A stretch of 64,000 nt of DNA from Asterella californica (Eukaryota > Streptophyta > Marchantiopsida > Marchantiales > Aytoniaceae): the NCBI GenBank assembly GCA_036924285.1, contig JAYKYS010000004.1, positions 29,048,001-29,112,000 of the forward strand. The letters are read 5' to 3'. The stretch's first letter is position 1. Each line of letters begins with the position of its first letter. This document shows positions 12,111-24,224 of the stretch, in pieces. The translations under genes were made by a program, and so were the position numbers. The notes beneath the pieces are model-generated. The model had not been told where the DNA came from and did not search any database. It worked only from the letters and a program-made list of their open reading frames with translations.

Positions 12111-14904
12111 GATTACAAAACATGTTGGTTTCCTACAGAAAATTTACTTGACTGCAACTCTAATATGTTTGTTGGACTTGATCCCACTTCTCTTAAGATT
12201 TTTTTACTTGACTGCACCCGGATTGACAACAGCAAGTTCAGCCGGTTCATTGCACAACATATGTAAGAGATCTCACTATATCGTATTGTCTGTCGCGCAA
12301 GCAGTATCCAGGAGAACACATGGTTCATGGTTGTGAAGATCTCATTGATCAGAAACGTGTAACCAAGCAAAAGTACTATACAAGGTGTAAAATTGTACTT
12401 TATTTATACTTGCACACCTAATCCAATTTTTGGAGTTGGCAACTTAGTCCAACTCCTAAAATGACATGCTGAATATGTAACCTTTGAAAATATCTCTCCA
12501 ATCATATCTTAAACATCCCAAATTGAAGTCCAAAAGGCAAGTTAAAGCAATGTAAGCTTTCTAACCCAAAAAAATATTTAAGTGTAAAACTCTAGAATCT
12601 CCTTTCCTCCTTTGCTAACTAAAGTACTTGTTGTTTGTCTCTCCAACTCCAAATCCAATGCTTTTTATCCTGTTGGAAAGTCTTCTCCAATGATGACAAA
12701 AACATCCAAAACTAAGCTCTCTAGTCACTATTACATCCAGTTAAATTTTTACAAAATCCATCCTTCACGGCGCGTAAGCTTTTTCATACCCAGCAACTGC
12801 ATCTACTTCAGCTCCCAAATCTTATCACTCATTCAGATGTACTTGTCGGAAATCTTTCGGATGATATAAAAATTATATGAAACGGCCATCTGCAGCTAGT
12901 TACATCTCTCACAAGATTCTCTTTAATATTTTTGTGCGTGAAAGATTCTGCAGCCACAGAAGTTTTTTGTATGAACATCTAACTTTGAATGTATGTAGTT
13001 AGGTGACCCCTTCTCCAAATCAGTTTGCGCCGCAAAGCAGGTTCTTTCAGAATTCTCACAAATTCTGACTCTCAATCCGAGCACACAGTTGGCAAGGCCG
13101 TTGAAAATTCTTTGAAATAATATCAATTTTGTCTCCAACTGGCACATATAGGTTCCTCTATAGCTGGTAGAATGACATTGATCCAAAACTCTTAGAAAAC
13201 CAACAAAAGTTTATCTTTAACACATCTCGCGTATGGCTTTGATGATTTTAACTGTCTTGGAAAGTCCTCTATGTAAGCTTTCAATGAGACTAAACACTTT
13301 CCGAATCGAGCTATCTACAGAAAACTATGTATAGTTAAAATACCTTGAGAACATGTCTCTCAGTGCAAGCTTGGTCCAAAATCCACCTCCTGAAACTTTC
13401 ACTCCCAGCCAAAAGCTTCCGTGGGCATACGAGCTTTTGCCATCCAAGCCTTGAAACAACCCTCTTCTTATTTCTCTTCAAAGCTTTCACGAACGCGGAA
13501 GTGTTTCACCAAAAAGTAGCCAAAAAACCTTATTTCACCTAGACTCAAGACATACAAAATATTTCAGAGAAAATCTGACAGCTTAATGGCGTCTCTCTCA
13601 GAAATCTCCTTATACGTTCGGAGACACAACTTTTATACTTGAAGCATCCCGGCTAGAGACACATGCTATCATCAAATTAGTCCATATGGTGCATATACGC
13701 TTGATCATATATTATACATGCATGTTACTTTATCTACCATCTGTCCATCTCATCAGCACCCAATCAGACCTTTCTACATCAACCAAAATCCACATCACAT
13801 CATGCAACCTAAGAATCACTTCATCATCTCATCTTAGTCAGCACTGTCATCTCAATTGACCATCAGTCAGCAATCCGGTCTATTCAACACTAACGCATCA
13901 ATAGAATTTACAGTCAAAAATCTTAGGTAATCTTCCACGCCAGGAGAACTTTATAGTCAACAGAGCACTACACCATCACTTTTTGGATTTCTGCCATGTC
14001 ATAAAATATGCCATGTGTCAAAACTCAGACTACCACACCACATCACCATCTTGTCTCTTCAAACCATCAAACCATCAAACCATCAAATCCTCAACCTCCA
14101 TAACTTTTACGCCCGAGCTCTATTTTCATCCATTCAAAAACTAAAGTTGTTCTACTCAACGCTTTGCATAGTGGTGTCCTCAGATTTGCATTTGGAGCAA
14201 GTTGAGGAGAATTTTCCTTCCAATTCTCTCTTTCAATCATAGATCGGTCCACGAAGTGACAACGAGCAGGTAATATGTTGTACAAACACTTGAAATTGAA
14301 CTTTCTGTGCATATACATGGTCAGCTACGAAAATGCACATCTCACATTCAAATGACATGGCATGTTGACATGCCAAACATGTAAATGTTTGTCAAGGGGT
14401 GCGGTCAAGTAAAGAACTCTTAGTGATTCTTAAGAATAGTGTGATCTAAGTCTGAAAAATGTATTAAGGATGAGGTCAAGTAAATATTTGTGTTTTCCTA
14501 ACCATCACTTTGACAATTAAGTATTGTTATTCAAAATATTATACAAGCTTCATGCTATCCAGATATGCACTCTAATAACCCAATGAAGAAAAAAATTATG
14601 TGAGCATGGTGAAAATTTAATGTTAAAGCTGAAATACGTTATTGATCTCGATGTGAGTTATACTTGCATGAGGTTTAATATCTTTGCTAAATGGACTCCA
14701 TCACAATATTTAGTCATGTTATATGACTCACTATAAGTTGGAGGTTAGATTTGAAGAAGACTCTTCTTTAAAGAAAAAAAAGGAAGAGAAGGATGACGAC
14801 GTCCAAAACTTGATTACAAGAGGGAAAATAACATTGAGAGATAGTGTCCAGTTGGAAACGCCAAGAGCCAGCTCGTCCACCTGAGATATATTAGTATGGT
14901 CAGG

Positions 14905-16153
14905 GGAGAAGTTACATGATTCGAAAAGAGGGAAAATCAAGCTAAGTTATAGTTTACTTACGGATCGGGAGATGCGTACTGAGAGAAATTGAGACGTAGG
15001 AAAGAGATTTGGAGATTTCAGTTACATGTGAAGGTGAGTTGGACCGTTCGGACCGTTCCGGAGTCCAAACTTGCTGTCCTTGGATCCATCGGGATCAGAA
15101 CACCGAGTTCTACAGGAAATTGAAGACGATATCAAGTTTCATTGGGCGGTTTAGGAGTTCTGAGTGAAATTGGCTCGCAGGGAAGCGCTTGCGTCAGATT
15201 TTTCATCGCCTGCGATCTAAAATTGGGTTGTTCTTCGCGATCGGTGTGCCAAGCTCTTCGTTCTTGGTGCCTACACGACCAAGGAGTCTTCATCTACGCA
15301 TAAGAGAAGACAATACGTGGATTGGATTGTTGGTTTGGGTGAGGTGAGCGAGTTTGAGTCACAGGGAGTCCATTTACGTCAGTTTTTTGCAACCTGCGAC
15401 TAAATTTCTTGCGTGGTTTTGCAAAGGGAACTCCAGACGGCTTGTTGGAGTCTCGTTGGGTTCGTGATAGCTAGATCTATCTGCCAGGGAAGACAGATAT
15501 CAGTTTAGACGATCCGTTTGTGCGGTGTGTGCGGTTTTAAGCCGCAGGGAGGAGTTTTTGAAGGTTCGGTTACTTGCGACAAAAAAATGGCGATATCTTG
15601 GCTGTTAGGAGTCGGATCTGAAGGTTTCTTCGATTAACGGAGTCAGCGGAGGAGACCCTATCTACATCTGAAGTCCGTTCAGCGAAAGGAGGAAGTTCAC
15701 AGATAGATTTTGTTCGGTTTTTTCGCTACGGGTTTTGCTCTTTTGAGTTCGTTAGAGTTCTTGTTGGCTATATAGATCTTGTGGTAGCTAGCTTTAGCTA
15801 AGAACTTGTACATGGATGTGGTTTGGACTTGGTTTTGGATCGCGTGATACTGCTGTGTCCTTGCTTGTTAGCAAAGGGAAGTTTCTCTTGCTTTGAGCTA
15901 CGCTTTGGGTCAGGGTTGAGAATCAGGGGTTGCTTTTAAGGGCTTTGGAGCAGGTTATAGACCGCTCTGGTTTGTTTTCCAGTTTTGTGCTCTTAGGAAA
16001 AAGAACCGGTAGTGTACATACATTTGGAGTTGGTATATATCATAACGTTCATTTTCGTGGTTATTTTTCTGTCTTGTCTCTGTTTCAGCACACAACATCT
16101 CCACAGCCAGGAACCTCGTGTTTTCCTAGACATCCTTCACGCAAAATCCGACA
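14905..16153 (+). repeat. 5' LTR of G3 (left end approximate)
   Basis: It matches the 3' LTR from GGAGAAGTTACATG (14,907) to CCGACA at 16,153. It holds only one partial copy of the 157-bp unit that is tandemly repeated in the 3' LTR, so the left end is truncated or the array has contracted here. Confidence 0.7.
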
Positions 16154-16161
16154 CGATACGA

Positions 16162-16181
16162 TGGTGAACTTGACGTGAAGG
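16162..16181 (+). other. Possible primer-binding site of G3
   Basis: TGGTG followed by about 15 bases lies eight bases after the LTR end. G2 has a similar TGGTG sequence six bases after its LTR. A tRNA ending in CACCA is implied; I cannot name it from sequence alone. Confidence 0.35.
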
Positions 16182-16233
16182 TCCGAGATGGAGATATTTA
16201 TGTGTTAGAACTGGGTAGAAGAGATCAGCAATC

Positions 16234-17917
16234 ATGAACGAGGATGAAGATGGATATGGTTGTTTGGGAGGATGCTGCCGACCTGGGATGATGGATATAC
16301 AGAAGGTTGAGATCATGGGAGGATGGGAGGATGCGACGAGTCATGACTATGGACGGAATGGACGGATCAGAAGGTATACAAGGGATGCAACAACTGCACG
16401 ATTGTTTCAAGCCTTCACTTTGTTTATGCGACAAGAGCAAGGGAACCAACAAAAAGAAGCTTTGGGGACGAAAGCGCTTCGGAAGGTGATCGACAAGCTC
16501 GATCTATTTGATGGAAGAGACATCTCAAACTACTTGAGATGTTACAAGACGGAGATGGATTTGGATCAGGTATCGGAGAAGGAGATGATCGAGACATTCG
16601 AACTCGCTGCGGTGCTTGAGATAAGAGAGCATGTGAAAGATCTAACAAAGCGTTTTGGGAGGAACTGGGATACATTTTCACATGCGCTGATGGAGGAGTA
16701 TTTCTTGTGAAACTCAGATCGAATAACCAAGAAATCATTTTTGGAATGGGTCAACCGACACAACAAGAGTTTACAACCTACAGAGCTGTTAGAGGAGTTT
16801 GAGAGACAATTCTCTCAACTATCTCGGATGGAGAAGCTAACCTTGGAGACCTACAAGACGGAGTTGTTTCTTCAAGCTGCAGATGAACCATAGCAGGAAC
16901 AGTTGGAGCTACTTCTGGAGGATGGAGAAGAAGAAGAAGGTTTGACAAAGAATTGGGAGGTTGTGCATGAAGCGGTTGAGCTTCTTGTCTAGAGATATAC
17001 AAGGGAAAAGGGTTACAAGGTCTACACCTGTATCACTGACTACCACACCAGTTTGGGTAGTACCTGAGGTTCAACCTCCATTTGTGGTTGTAGAGGAGAA
17101 AGATCTAACCATCGAGGACCTACAACAAAAGATGTAAGATTTACAAGCTAAGGTTACTAGGTTGGAGGATAAGGGATCTTCAACCAGGACGGTGCTTGTA
17201 TCCAAATCAGCTTGGGTTCATCAGTGTATGTGGTGTGATGGTACTGGTCATCAACGAGACGATTGCATCGACTTTGCAGAGTCTTTGCAACGAGAGATTA
17301 TTTATTGGGAGGATGAAAAGATAGCATTCAGATGTACGGGTATTCTCCTTCAAGCCAACGTTGGTAAAGGAGGGATGAAGAAGTTTGTGGATGATTACTT
17401 TGTGACACATGCAGTTGTAGCTATCGAAGCTACAAGCTATGGTGCTAAGGTGGAGGAGACTGAGCATGGTCTCCATAGGGATGATTTGGATGAGCATGTG
17501 GATCCAAACGAGCTCAAGTTGGATACTACATCGACTATGCAGAGCGAGAAGAAGAGACAAGAAGAGACTTCTTCAAGGAAGCAAGCTGGGGAGGATAAAG
17601 TTCAACAGGAAACTATTCTTCTTGAACAAGCAATGGAGGACAATCCTTCACAACCGGAGGAGGTGGTTGGGATGCAGACATTGGACATGGTTGATCTGGT
17701 TGCAGACATACAACAACCAGATATTGATACAATGATGGATGTGAAGGGAGGTTGGGAGGAGTGCATTCGAGATGCAAAGGTTGGGTTCATTTCACGAGAG
17801 GTCTTGGGTGCAGCTACAAGAGAAGTTCATGATGCCACCATTGGCATCATCAAGGACAGACATATTGAGGGTGAAGGAGAGTGGATGGATGCTCTGGAGA
17901 CTACGGGTATAGGATGA
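16234..17917 (+). pseudogene. G3 gag polyprotein remnant
   Basis: The first frame (16,234) encodes a capsid-like domain that contains FDGRDISNYL and LVREH-like positions matching G2 gag. It is interrupted by TGA at 16,708, TAG at 16,891 and another TAG near 16,990. A shifted frame from 17,162 to 17,917 carries an intact zinc knuckle CMWCDGTGHQRDDC (CX2CX4HX4C) followed by a charged region. The same order of capsid, linker and knuckle occurs in G2 at 55,130-56,729. The product would package element RNA. Stops and a frame change make it non-functional as it stands. Confidence 0.7.
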
Positions 17918-18559
17918 TGGGTAAGGATGGCTTACAGGGGAGAAGTCATTGCTGAAGGTGATTATGCTTGAGAGGTTGTGAAAGTTTACATGTGATTAGG
18001 GTTGAGAGGGAGACTGGGGAGGTTGTAAAGATTTTCAGAAGAAGAGATCAGGGTTGCGGTTGAGGATTTTGGTTGTAGCAGTGTGGTTCTTTTTTTTCAG
18101 AAAACAGAAAAGAAGAGTTGGATACATACGATGACATGTACAGACTTGAGGTTGAGGATTACAGTCAAGATATGCGGTGATGATTGAGAGGATGGGTGAT
18201 GTCTACTACGACATTTGGATCACAAACCTCGACGACGAGGTTCTACAAGACTAATGGAAGACATTTCTATGGTATGATGGGTTATTCTTTCTATGTCTTC
18301 GCATATTGAAAGATGTGTAGATCTAGAGGGGGTGATTGGATGGGAGGTTGAAGAGAAAGTCGATGAGCATGGATCTAGGGAAGATCATGGCAGGGTAGCA
18401 ACTTCAAGATGACGATCAGGTTGCAACCTTGATGATGAGGTTGACTGAGATGAGAGGGAGGATGACAAGATGAGAACGAATGTGCGTGCCGGTCCACTCC
18501 TTGGTTGTTATCTCTGGTGCATACCGGAGGATGCACAGGTTCAAAGAGGGTGGATGTCG
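17918..18559. other. G3 internal sequence without pol
   Basis: No pol domain can be read here, only scraps. Just before the 3' LTR lies CATACCGGAGGATG (18,520-18,533). The identical 14-mer occurs in G2 at 61,333-61,346, also just before its 3' LTR, so this is a conserved 3' internal motif of the lineage. Confidence 0.6.
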
Positions 18560-19862
18560 TGTCGCGGACCGGCTCCTATTTGAAATTTAGACTTCGATGC
18601 TTATCGCTCCAAAGACATCATGAGAAAGACAAGCTAGACCTTAGCTTATGGGCTTTTGGCATCATTTCGGATCTCCATTTTCATCGCATAGATGGGTAGA
18701 GCTCTTTGTCAACACTCCATAAGCACATCATCTACTTCGTTTGGACGCCTAGTGGAGAAGTTACAAGACTCAAAAGATGGAGAAAACCAGCTAGGCTCCA
18801 ACTTACAGGCTTTTGGCACAACTTCGGATCTTTGTTCTTATCGCATCAGTGGATAGAGCTCTTTGTCAGCACTCCATAGACACTTCGTTTACTTCGCTTG
18901 GACGCCTAGTGGAGAAGTTACAGGACTCGAAAGATGGGTAAAATAAGCTAGGCCTCAGCTTACACGCTTTTGGCACGACTTCGGATCTTCGCTTTTATCG
19001 CATCAGTGGATAAAGCTCCTTGTCAACTTTTCATAGGCACTTTGTCTACTTCGTTTGGACGTCTAGTGGAGAAGTTACATGATTCAAAAGAAGAGAAAAT
19101 CAAGCTACGCTCTAGTTTACTTGCTGACTGGGTATTTGCAGCCCCAAACGTTATATTAAAGACGCAAGGGACCTTCTTCCTCATTATTCTGAGAGACCTT
19201 CGTACGTACAGAGACTGTTACAAGGGGGCAGCTTAAGGGCTAGCTTACACCCACGAACTGTCAACGGACGGTTCGAGAGATTTAGGAGTCCAACGCAAGC
19301 GCGCAAGACGTCGTTGGGTTCAGATCTGTGCAAGCTACGCATTGGTTCAAACGGTTTGGGAAGAGACGGATCGAGGGATGTGTACTGAGAGAAATTGAGA
19401 CGCAGGAAGGAGATTTGGAGATTTCAGTTATATGTGAAAGAGAGTTGGACGGTTCGAACCGTTGACTATATACAGCTTGTGGTAGCTAGCTTTAGCTAAG
19501 AACTTGTACATGGATGTGGTTTGGACTTGGGTTTGGATCGCGTGATACTGCTGTGGCTCTGCTTGTTAGCAAAGGGAAGTTTCTCTTGCTTTGAGCTACG
19601 CTTCGGTGTTTTTGGGTCATGGTTGAGAATCAAGGGTTGTTTTTAAGGACTTTGAAGTAGGTTACAGACTGCTCTGGTCTGTTTTTCAGTTTTGTGCTCT
19701 TAGGAGAAAGAACCGGCAGTGTACATACATTTGGAGTTGGTATATATCGCAGCGTTCGTTTTCGTGGTTGTTTTTCTTTGTCTTGTCTCTGTTTCAGCAC
19801 ACAACATCTCCACAGCCAGGAACCTCGTGTTTTCATGGACATCCTTCACGCAAAATCCGACA
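18560..19862 (+). repeat. 3' LTR of G3
   Basis: The end at CCGACA (19,862) matches the 5' LTR end. The start is inferred from alignment of the preceding internal motif with G2 and is approximate. It contains the 157-bp tandem array and then the part shared with the 5' LTR. Confidence 0.65.
18590..19120. repeat. 157-bp tandem array in the G3 3' LTR
   Basis: Three and a fraction units recur with exact 157-base spacing: the word GCTTTTGGC starts at 18,652, 18,809 and 18,966. Each unit includes CTAGTGGAGAAGTTACA and AGAGCTC/AAGCTC-type segments. Units differ by scattered substitutions. The array is in the U3 side of the LTR, where enhancer-like repeats are common in retroelements. Confidence 0.85.
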
Positions 19863-20265
19863 CGATAACGTCGGAGAGAGCTCGAAAGAGATTATCGTTG
19901 AGTTTGAGAACCCTAGTACAAAACCTCAAGTAGAATCTCCGAGGAGAAGAGTAGAAATCGACTTGTGGTGTTATTTTTGTAGAGGGTTGGGACATAAAGT
20001 AGTGAACTGTCCAACTAGGATCAGAGCAAAGAGAGCCACTGGAAAGCGAGAGTTTACTGATTTAAGTCTTCGAGTGGGTCCATCTTCACCAGCGCCAATT
20101 CATCTTCTAGGAGAGGATCCTTGTCCAAGTTGTGGAGTGGGCGATCTATCAAGAGGACACAAGTGTCTCGACGTGGCTGCCCTACTTACGTCAGTAGTCG
20201 AGAAGTTGGACGAGACTCAAAGAGCTGAGATGTCGACTTCAAAAGAGGACTCGGCTGAGTTGTGA
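19863..20265 (+). pseudogene. Gag fragment with zinc knuckle
   Basis: Open frame to the TGA at 20,263. It contains a full zinc knuckle CYFCRGLGHKVVNC and a second Cys/His cluster (CPSC then GHKC), preceded by basic residues. It begins right at the end of the G3 LTR, so G3 inserted into this gag-like gene. It may be the C-terminal part of another gypsy gag or an upstream part of G1b; the frame does not run into the G1b capsid at 20,476. Confidence 0.55.
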
Positions 20266-20460
20266 TGGAGATCGTCATTTGAATGGTGGAGAAGACGGCG
20301 ATGCGACTCAGGCTCATGATTACCTTGGGCGAAGAGATGGCACAAGATGTGTTGTTACAACCATTTCCTTTTATTTTATCTATGGTAGATTATTCGGGAA
20401 TGGAATTGATGATGTTCGTACTCTTTTAACGAGTAGTTATTGCATGAAAATTAGAAGGGT

Positions 20461-23400
20461 AGAAAGAGTAGTTACAAGATGGAGAAGTTATCAGTGTTTC
20501 ATGAGAAAGACAATGAAGATGTAGAACCATTTGTATGAGACTTCAAAAGGGGTTGCATCGAAAATAACGTGAGAAGGAAAGAAGAATGGGTGTTGTTACT
20601 GTCAGAGTTTTTAGAAGATTTTGCTCTTACGTGGTATGACGACCGAGTGAAGAGCAAGACACCTGGTGCAGTTGAGGACACATGGGAGACGTTGAGTAAT
20701 GCACTCATCGAAGAGTTTCTTCCAGAAGAGAGTTATGAGAAGTTCATGGTGGAGCTTACTCATTTGAAGCAACGGGACGACGAAAAAGTTTGGCAGTATG
20801 CGGAAAGAGTGGACAAGTTGGAGCAACAGTTTCGGACGGTCTTACGGAAGAGTGGAGACAACGTGGAGCTAACGATGGCGAGGATTGGAGCAGTGTTGAC
20901 CAAGAACTTGGTGAGAGGATTGAGACCTTCAATTTGAACCCAAGTGAGGTACGAGAAGCCAGCAACCAAAGCGAAGGCCATCAAGATCACGAAAAATATG
21001 GAAGAGAGTTTGGATGAGGTATCATCCAATCTCATCATGCCGCTCTGGTGTCGACTCTGACTCTTGGTGTAGCCACAACGATAGCATCTGCGTCATCACA
21101 ATTGGTGATTGCTTCAACGTCAGCTCCTACTCCAACGGTGGTGCCAAGACTGTTTGTCCGAGCAACAATATCTACTGCCACCTCTGATTTTCATGCCGAG
21201 TTGAAGAGCATCACCGACACTCTTGCGGATCTCAAGATAAATGTGGTGCAGGTTACGAGAATGGAGAAACAAAGGTGGAGGAGGAGGTCAAAGAGATTAC
21301 GACAACAATCCTAACCGAGGAAATGAAGATAACTTTGGAGGCAACCAAGGTAACTTTGGAGGAATCACTTGTTGGACGTGTGGAGGTTCTCATTTCCAGC
21401 GAAACTGTCCTAACAACGGAGCAAGAGGTGCCGAAGCTGTCAGAATGAATGTGGGTGGAGGAAATCCATCACAAGGACGAGACAAGGGAGTGGCTACTAT
21501 CGATGTAGTGCGAGATCTCATCTACGAGAAAGGAGAGAGTTCAAACTCTTCTCATGCACCGGTGGAGCTTTTAGCTCAAGAAAGGAAAAAAACTCGATTT
21601 TCTGATGAACCGGTTTTCATGGAGGAATCAGCAAGTAGAAGTACTCGTTCGAGTAATGTTTCGAGTACACTAATGGAGTCAAGAAGGAAGCTGGGGATGG
21701 CAGATTTCACCATTTCATCTTCCCAAGCGAGATATGATGTAGTTGAAGATGTGGGTGCTCAGAAAGTCAACATCACTGTTGGACAACTGATCGCACTTAA
21801 TCCTAGCTTACGAAGAGAACTCAGAGGAGGACTGAGTTCTAAGAGAAGCAAGAAGAAGAAACCCAAGAGCAAGACATCGAAGTCTATGGGAGTTGGTGTG
21901 GTGGATGTGCATGCTTCAGAGATATGCACTAGGGCTTCAAAGATTAAAGTCCGGTTGAATGATCACTACATCTCTGACGTATTGATGGATGGAGGGTCGG
22001 CTGTAAATGTCATATCAGAGAGGTTGATGAAGAAGTTGGGGATGAAACCAACTCGCTGTCGGGTTGAGAGTCTTCCTGGGAAGGGCGAACCTTCTGGCTG
22101 TGATATGAGCTTGAAGGCTGTGTGCAATCTACTCAGGGAAGCGTAGGGCTCCTGGCTGTGGCTGGTTTACTCAAAAGGTTGGCTTTCAGGTCACAATAGG
22201 GCTATAAACACTCACACAGATGTGTAAGATCTAGTAATATACCCAGAAGACGAAATTCAGGTCTAGCTGGCAGTAATAAGATTCGGCGGTGAACTTTGAC
22301 ACTTACGGAGAGGAAAACTATGAAGGTTTAGACCTCTAAACTTCCCCTACATGCAAACGAGGTACTACTGAACTCACAGACGAAATTTCAGCCTGAGATC
22401 GAATTCTGACACGGAGATATGAACAGAAAAGTTTTGAGCAAGAAAACTATGGCAATTTCTGGTACCTAGCTGGCTATTTCAACCTATAACAGGAGTTTGG
22501 CTCGATCAATTTCGAAGTTTCTTACAGGATTTGCAGTCTACAGGGTGCTGAACATCCCTGTGAAGTTGGGACTCCTGAATGTACACAGAACTGTAGATCT
22601 CCTCCTCTGAAGTCGCTGCTCTAGATTAAGAGCTTTTCAGACCCCCTCAGCTTCAGCGGCCGCCCTGAATTACTCAGTTGCTCAATCGATATGAAACTTT
22701 TTGTGAAATCGTAGCCCTGCTGGCGGAGAACACAACCTCGAAGTTTTGAAGCAATTTCCTCAAATCTGCTGCGAGTGACACTGAAAACCCTAAATCCAAC
22801 CCAAATGATTCAATTCTAGCACAATCCGAACTTCAATTGCTCATAACTCCGTCTTTATTGACTCAAATCGATCGAAATTTTCACTGGAAGTGCTTGGCAT
22901 GACGAGACCTCTCTCCCTGTGCTCTCAGATTTCGAAGATCCCCCACCAAAAGCTCGAACTCCACTCTAGAGCTCTGTTTCTAAATTTAGAGTTAACAAAA
23001 GACAAAAACAGACCAATGGGAGTTCATAGCTCCACTTGGTTGTCCTTTAGTACTCTAAACCACGTGGCAACTTAGTTTTACTCATAGGCTACCACGTCAA
23101 GCTCCCTAGAGTGCCAGCGTAAAACTTAAACTACCTAAAACGACACGCTGCCCCGAAAAATAACTTAAATCAGCTAGAAAGCGTGCATGGGCGACACGCA
23201 AATACAACCCATGAGCTTAAACCCTATCAACATGGTAATCAACCTACTAAGACTCAAAATATATAACATCCTCAAGTGTCGACATCTCTGAGGTCCTAAC
23301 TCTACTCAGAGACACTAACGCTTGACAAAGAGGTGAATTATTTACAATGTAAAATAATTCACATCACGACATCGCCCGGCTAGCATTGTCGTGGGGATGG

Positions 23401-23700
23401 CTAACACGCAACGGGTAAGACCTCTTGGTGTGTTAGAGAAGGTGGTTGTGTTTGTGATGGGAGTTCAAACATTGATGTCCTTTCAAGTGTTAAAGGACTC
23501 TAGTTATGATTTACTCCTTGGTAGGCCTTCGTTGAGAGCTGTGCGCACCACTGATAGGTGACACAAAGGATATTTACGGATTGGACCTAGAGATCACAAA
23601 GTGATAGTATCTCTCTCGGGTGTTGGAGTTGTGACTTCTGACTCTGATAGACCCACTAGTGACTATTGGGAATCTGATACGGATGATGATCAGAGTGTCT
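20461..23700 (+). pseudogene. G1b gag-protease remnant (interrupted)
   Basis: The capsid starts with KMEKLSVFHEKDNEDVEPF (from 20,476) and runs on to the block shared with G1a. It carries the same zinc knuckle CWTCGGSHFQRNC near 21,370 and a protease site DGGSA near 21,990. Damage includes an in-frame TGA near 20,534, a TGA at 20,935 and a frame change near 21,250. A solo LTR splits the protease at 22,056/23,372. The segment 23,376-23,700 continues protease to the TGG that corresponds to the G1a TGA. Confidence 0.85.
22057..23371 (+). mobile_element. Solo LTR (1315 bp) with 4-bp target duplication
   Basis: It starts TGTCGGG and ends CACGACA (inverted TGTCG/CGACA) and is flanked by TCGC at 22,053-22,056 and 23,372-23,375. 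G1a has a single TCGC at this site. No internal coding sequence is present. The size and termini fit a solo LTR left by recombination between two LTRs of another element family. A near-palindrome (GTGAATTATT...AATAATTCAC type) lies just inside the right end at about 23,332-23,361. Confidence 0.82.
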
Positions 23701-24224
23701 TGTAAAGCCCACTTTTTCAATTTTTTATAGAAGAAGATCGAAATGTAGAAGTTTGTAGAAGAATAGCTTAGTTTTAATGAAGAAGAGATTTCTGAAGAAG
23801 AGTCTTCGGAAGAAGACCTTTACAGGAAAGATCTGAGAAAGACTTCGAGAATGTATATCGTCAGTACACTCTCTTCATGAATAGTCCGAGTGAAGACGAA
23901 CTACCTAACCAGAAAAGGACAGGAACGATAAGCGACGTGGGCGAAGACAACATTGCGCATGCCCTTGTCAGGTCAGAGGACAAGCAATCAGAGGCGACTT
24001 CGGCACGTGCGAGAGTTTGAACCGAACTATATACTAGGAAATCGGCTCATTTCTCAAATTCACTCTTAGCTCTCAGCTGTTTTTAGATTGCGGACCATAA
24101 GTTTAGCCGAAGATAGAAAATTTGGACGAAGGCAATCGGTTTAGGCGAAGATCAACTTGAGCGAAGACCAGCAGATTAGACGAAGTTTCCCCACAGCCAG
24201 TTTAGCAACCTTCGCCCGTTTACA

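Larger units (their letters stand above)
10111..14904. other. AT-rich intergenic DNA, no gene seen
   Basis: No ORF here has recognisable protein character. Visible structure: a hairpin at 10,738-10,760 (GCAGGCAG and its complement around 7 bases), a 20-bp perfect hairpin at 11,306-11,348, a 69-bp tandem duplication at 11,973-12,110, and an AACCATCA microsatellite near 14,060-14,090. The 12.4-13.6 kb stretch has the look of old LTR sequence, but no boundaries can be fixed. Confidence 0.6.
14905..19862 (+). mobile_element. Gag-only gypsy element G3
   Basis: Two long direct repeats enclose a gag pseudogene. The LTRs share long near-identical stretches, such as the block from the TGTGGTAGCTAGC region to CCGACA (about 15,780-16,153 and 19,490-19,862). 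Gag resembles that of G2, but protease, RT, RNase H and integrase are absent between 17,918 and the 3' LTR. It therefore looks like a gag-only (TR-GAG type) derivative or a deletion product that needs a full G2-like partner. The right end sits in a zinc-knuckle gag fragment. Confidence 0.75.

Noticed and set aside
12386..13650. Minus-strand solo LTR with TATA-like TATAAATAAAG and an end at TGTAAAATTG
   Set aside because: No second boundary or target duplication could be identified, and no related copy exists in the window. Left as unannotated repeat-like DNA.
18590..19120. CRISPR-like or satellite array
   Set aside because: Units are 157 bp in direct contact without spacers and lie inside an LTR. 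This is a tandem repeat of U3 sequence.
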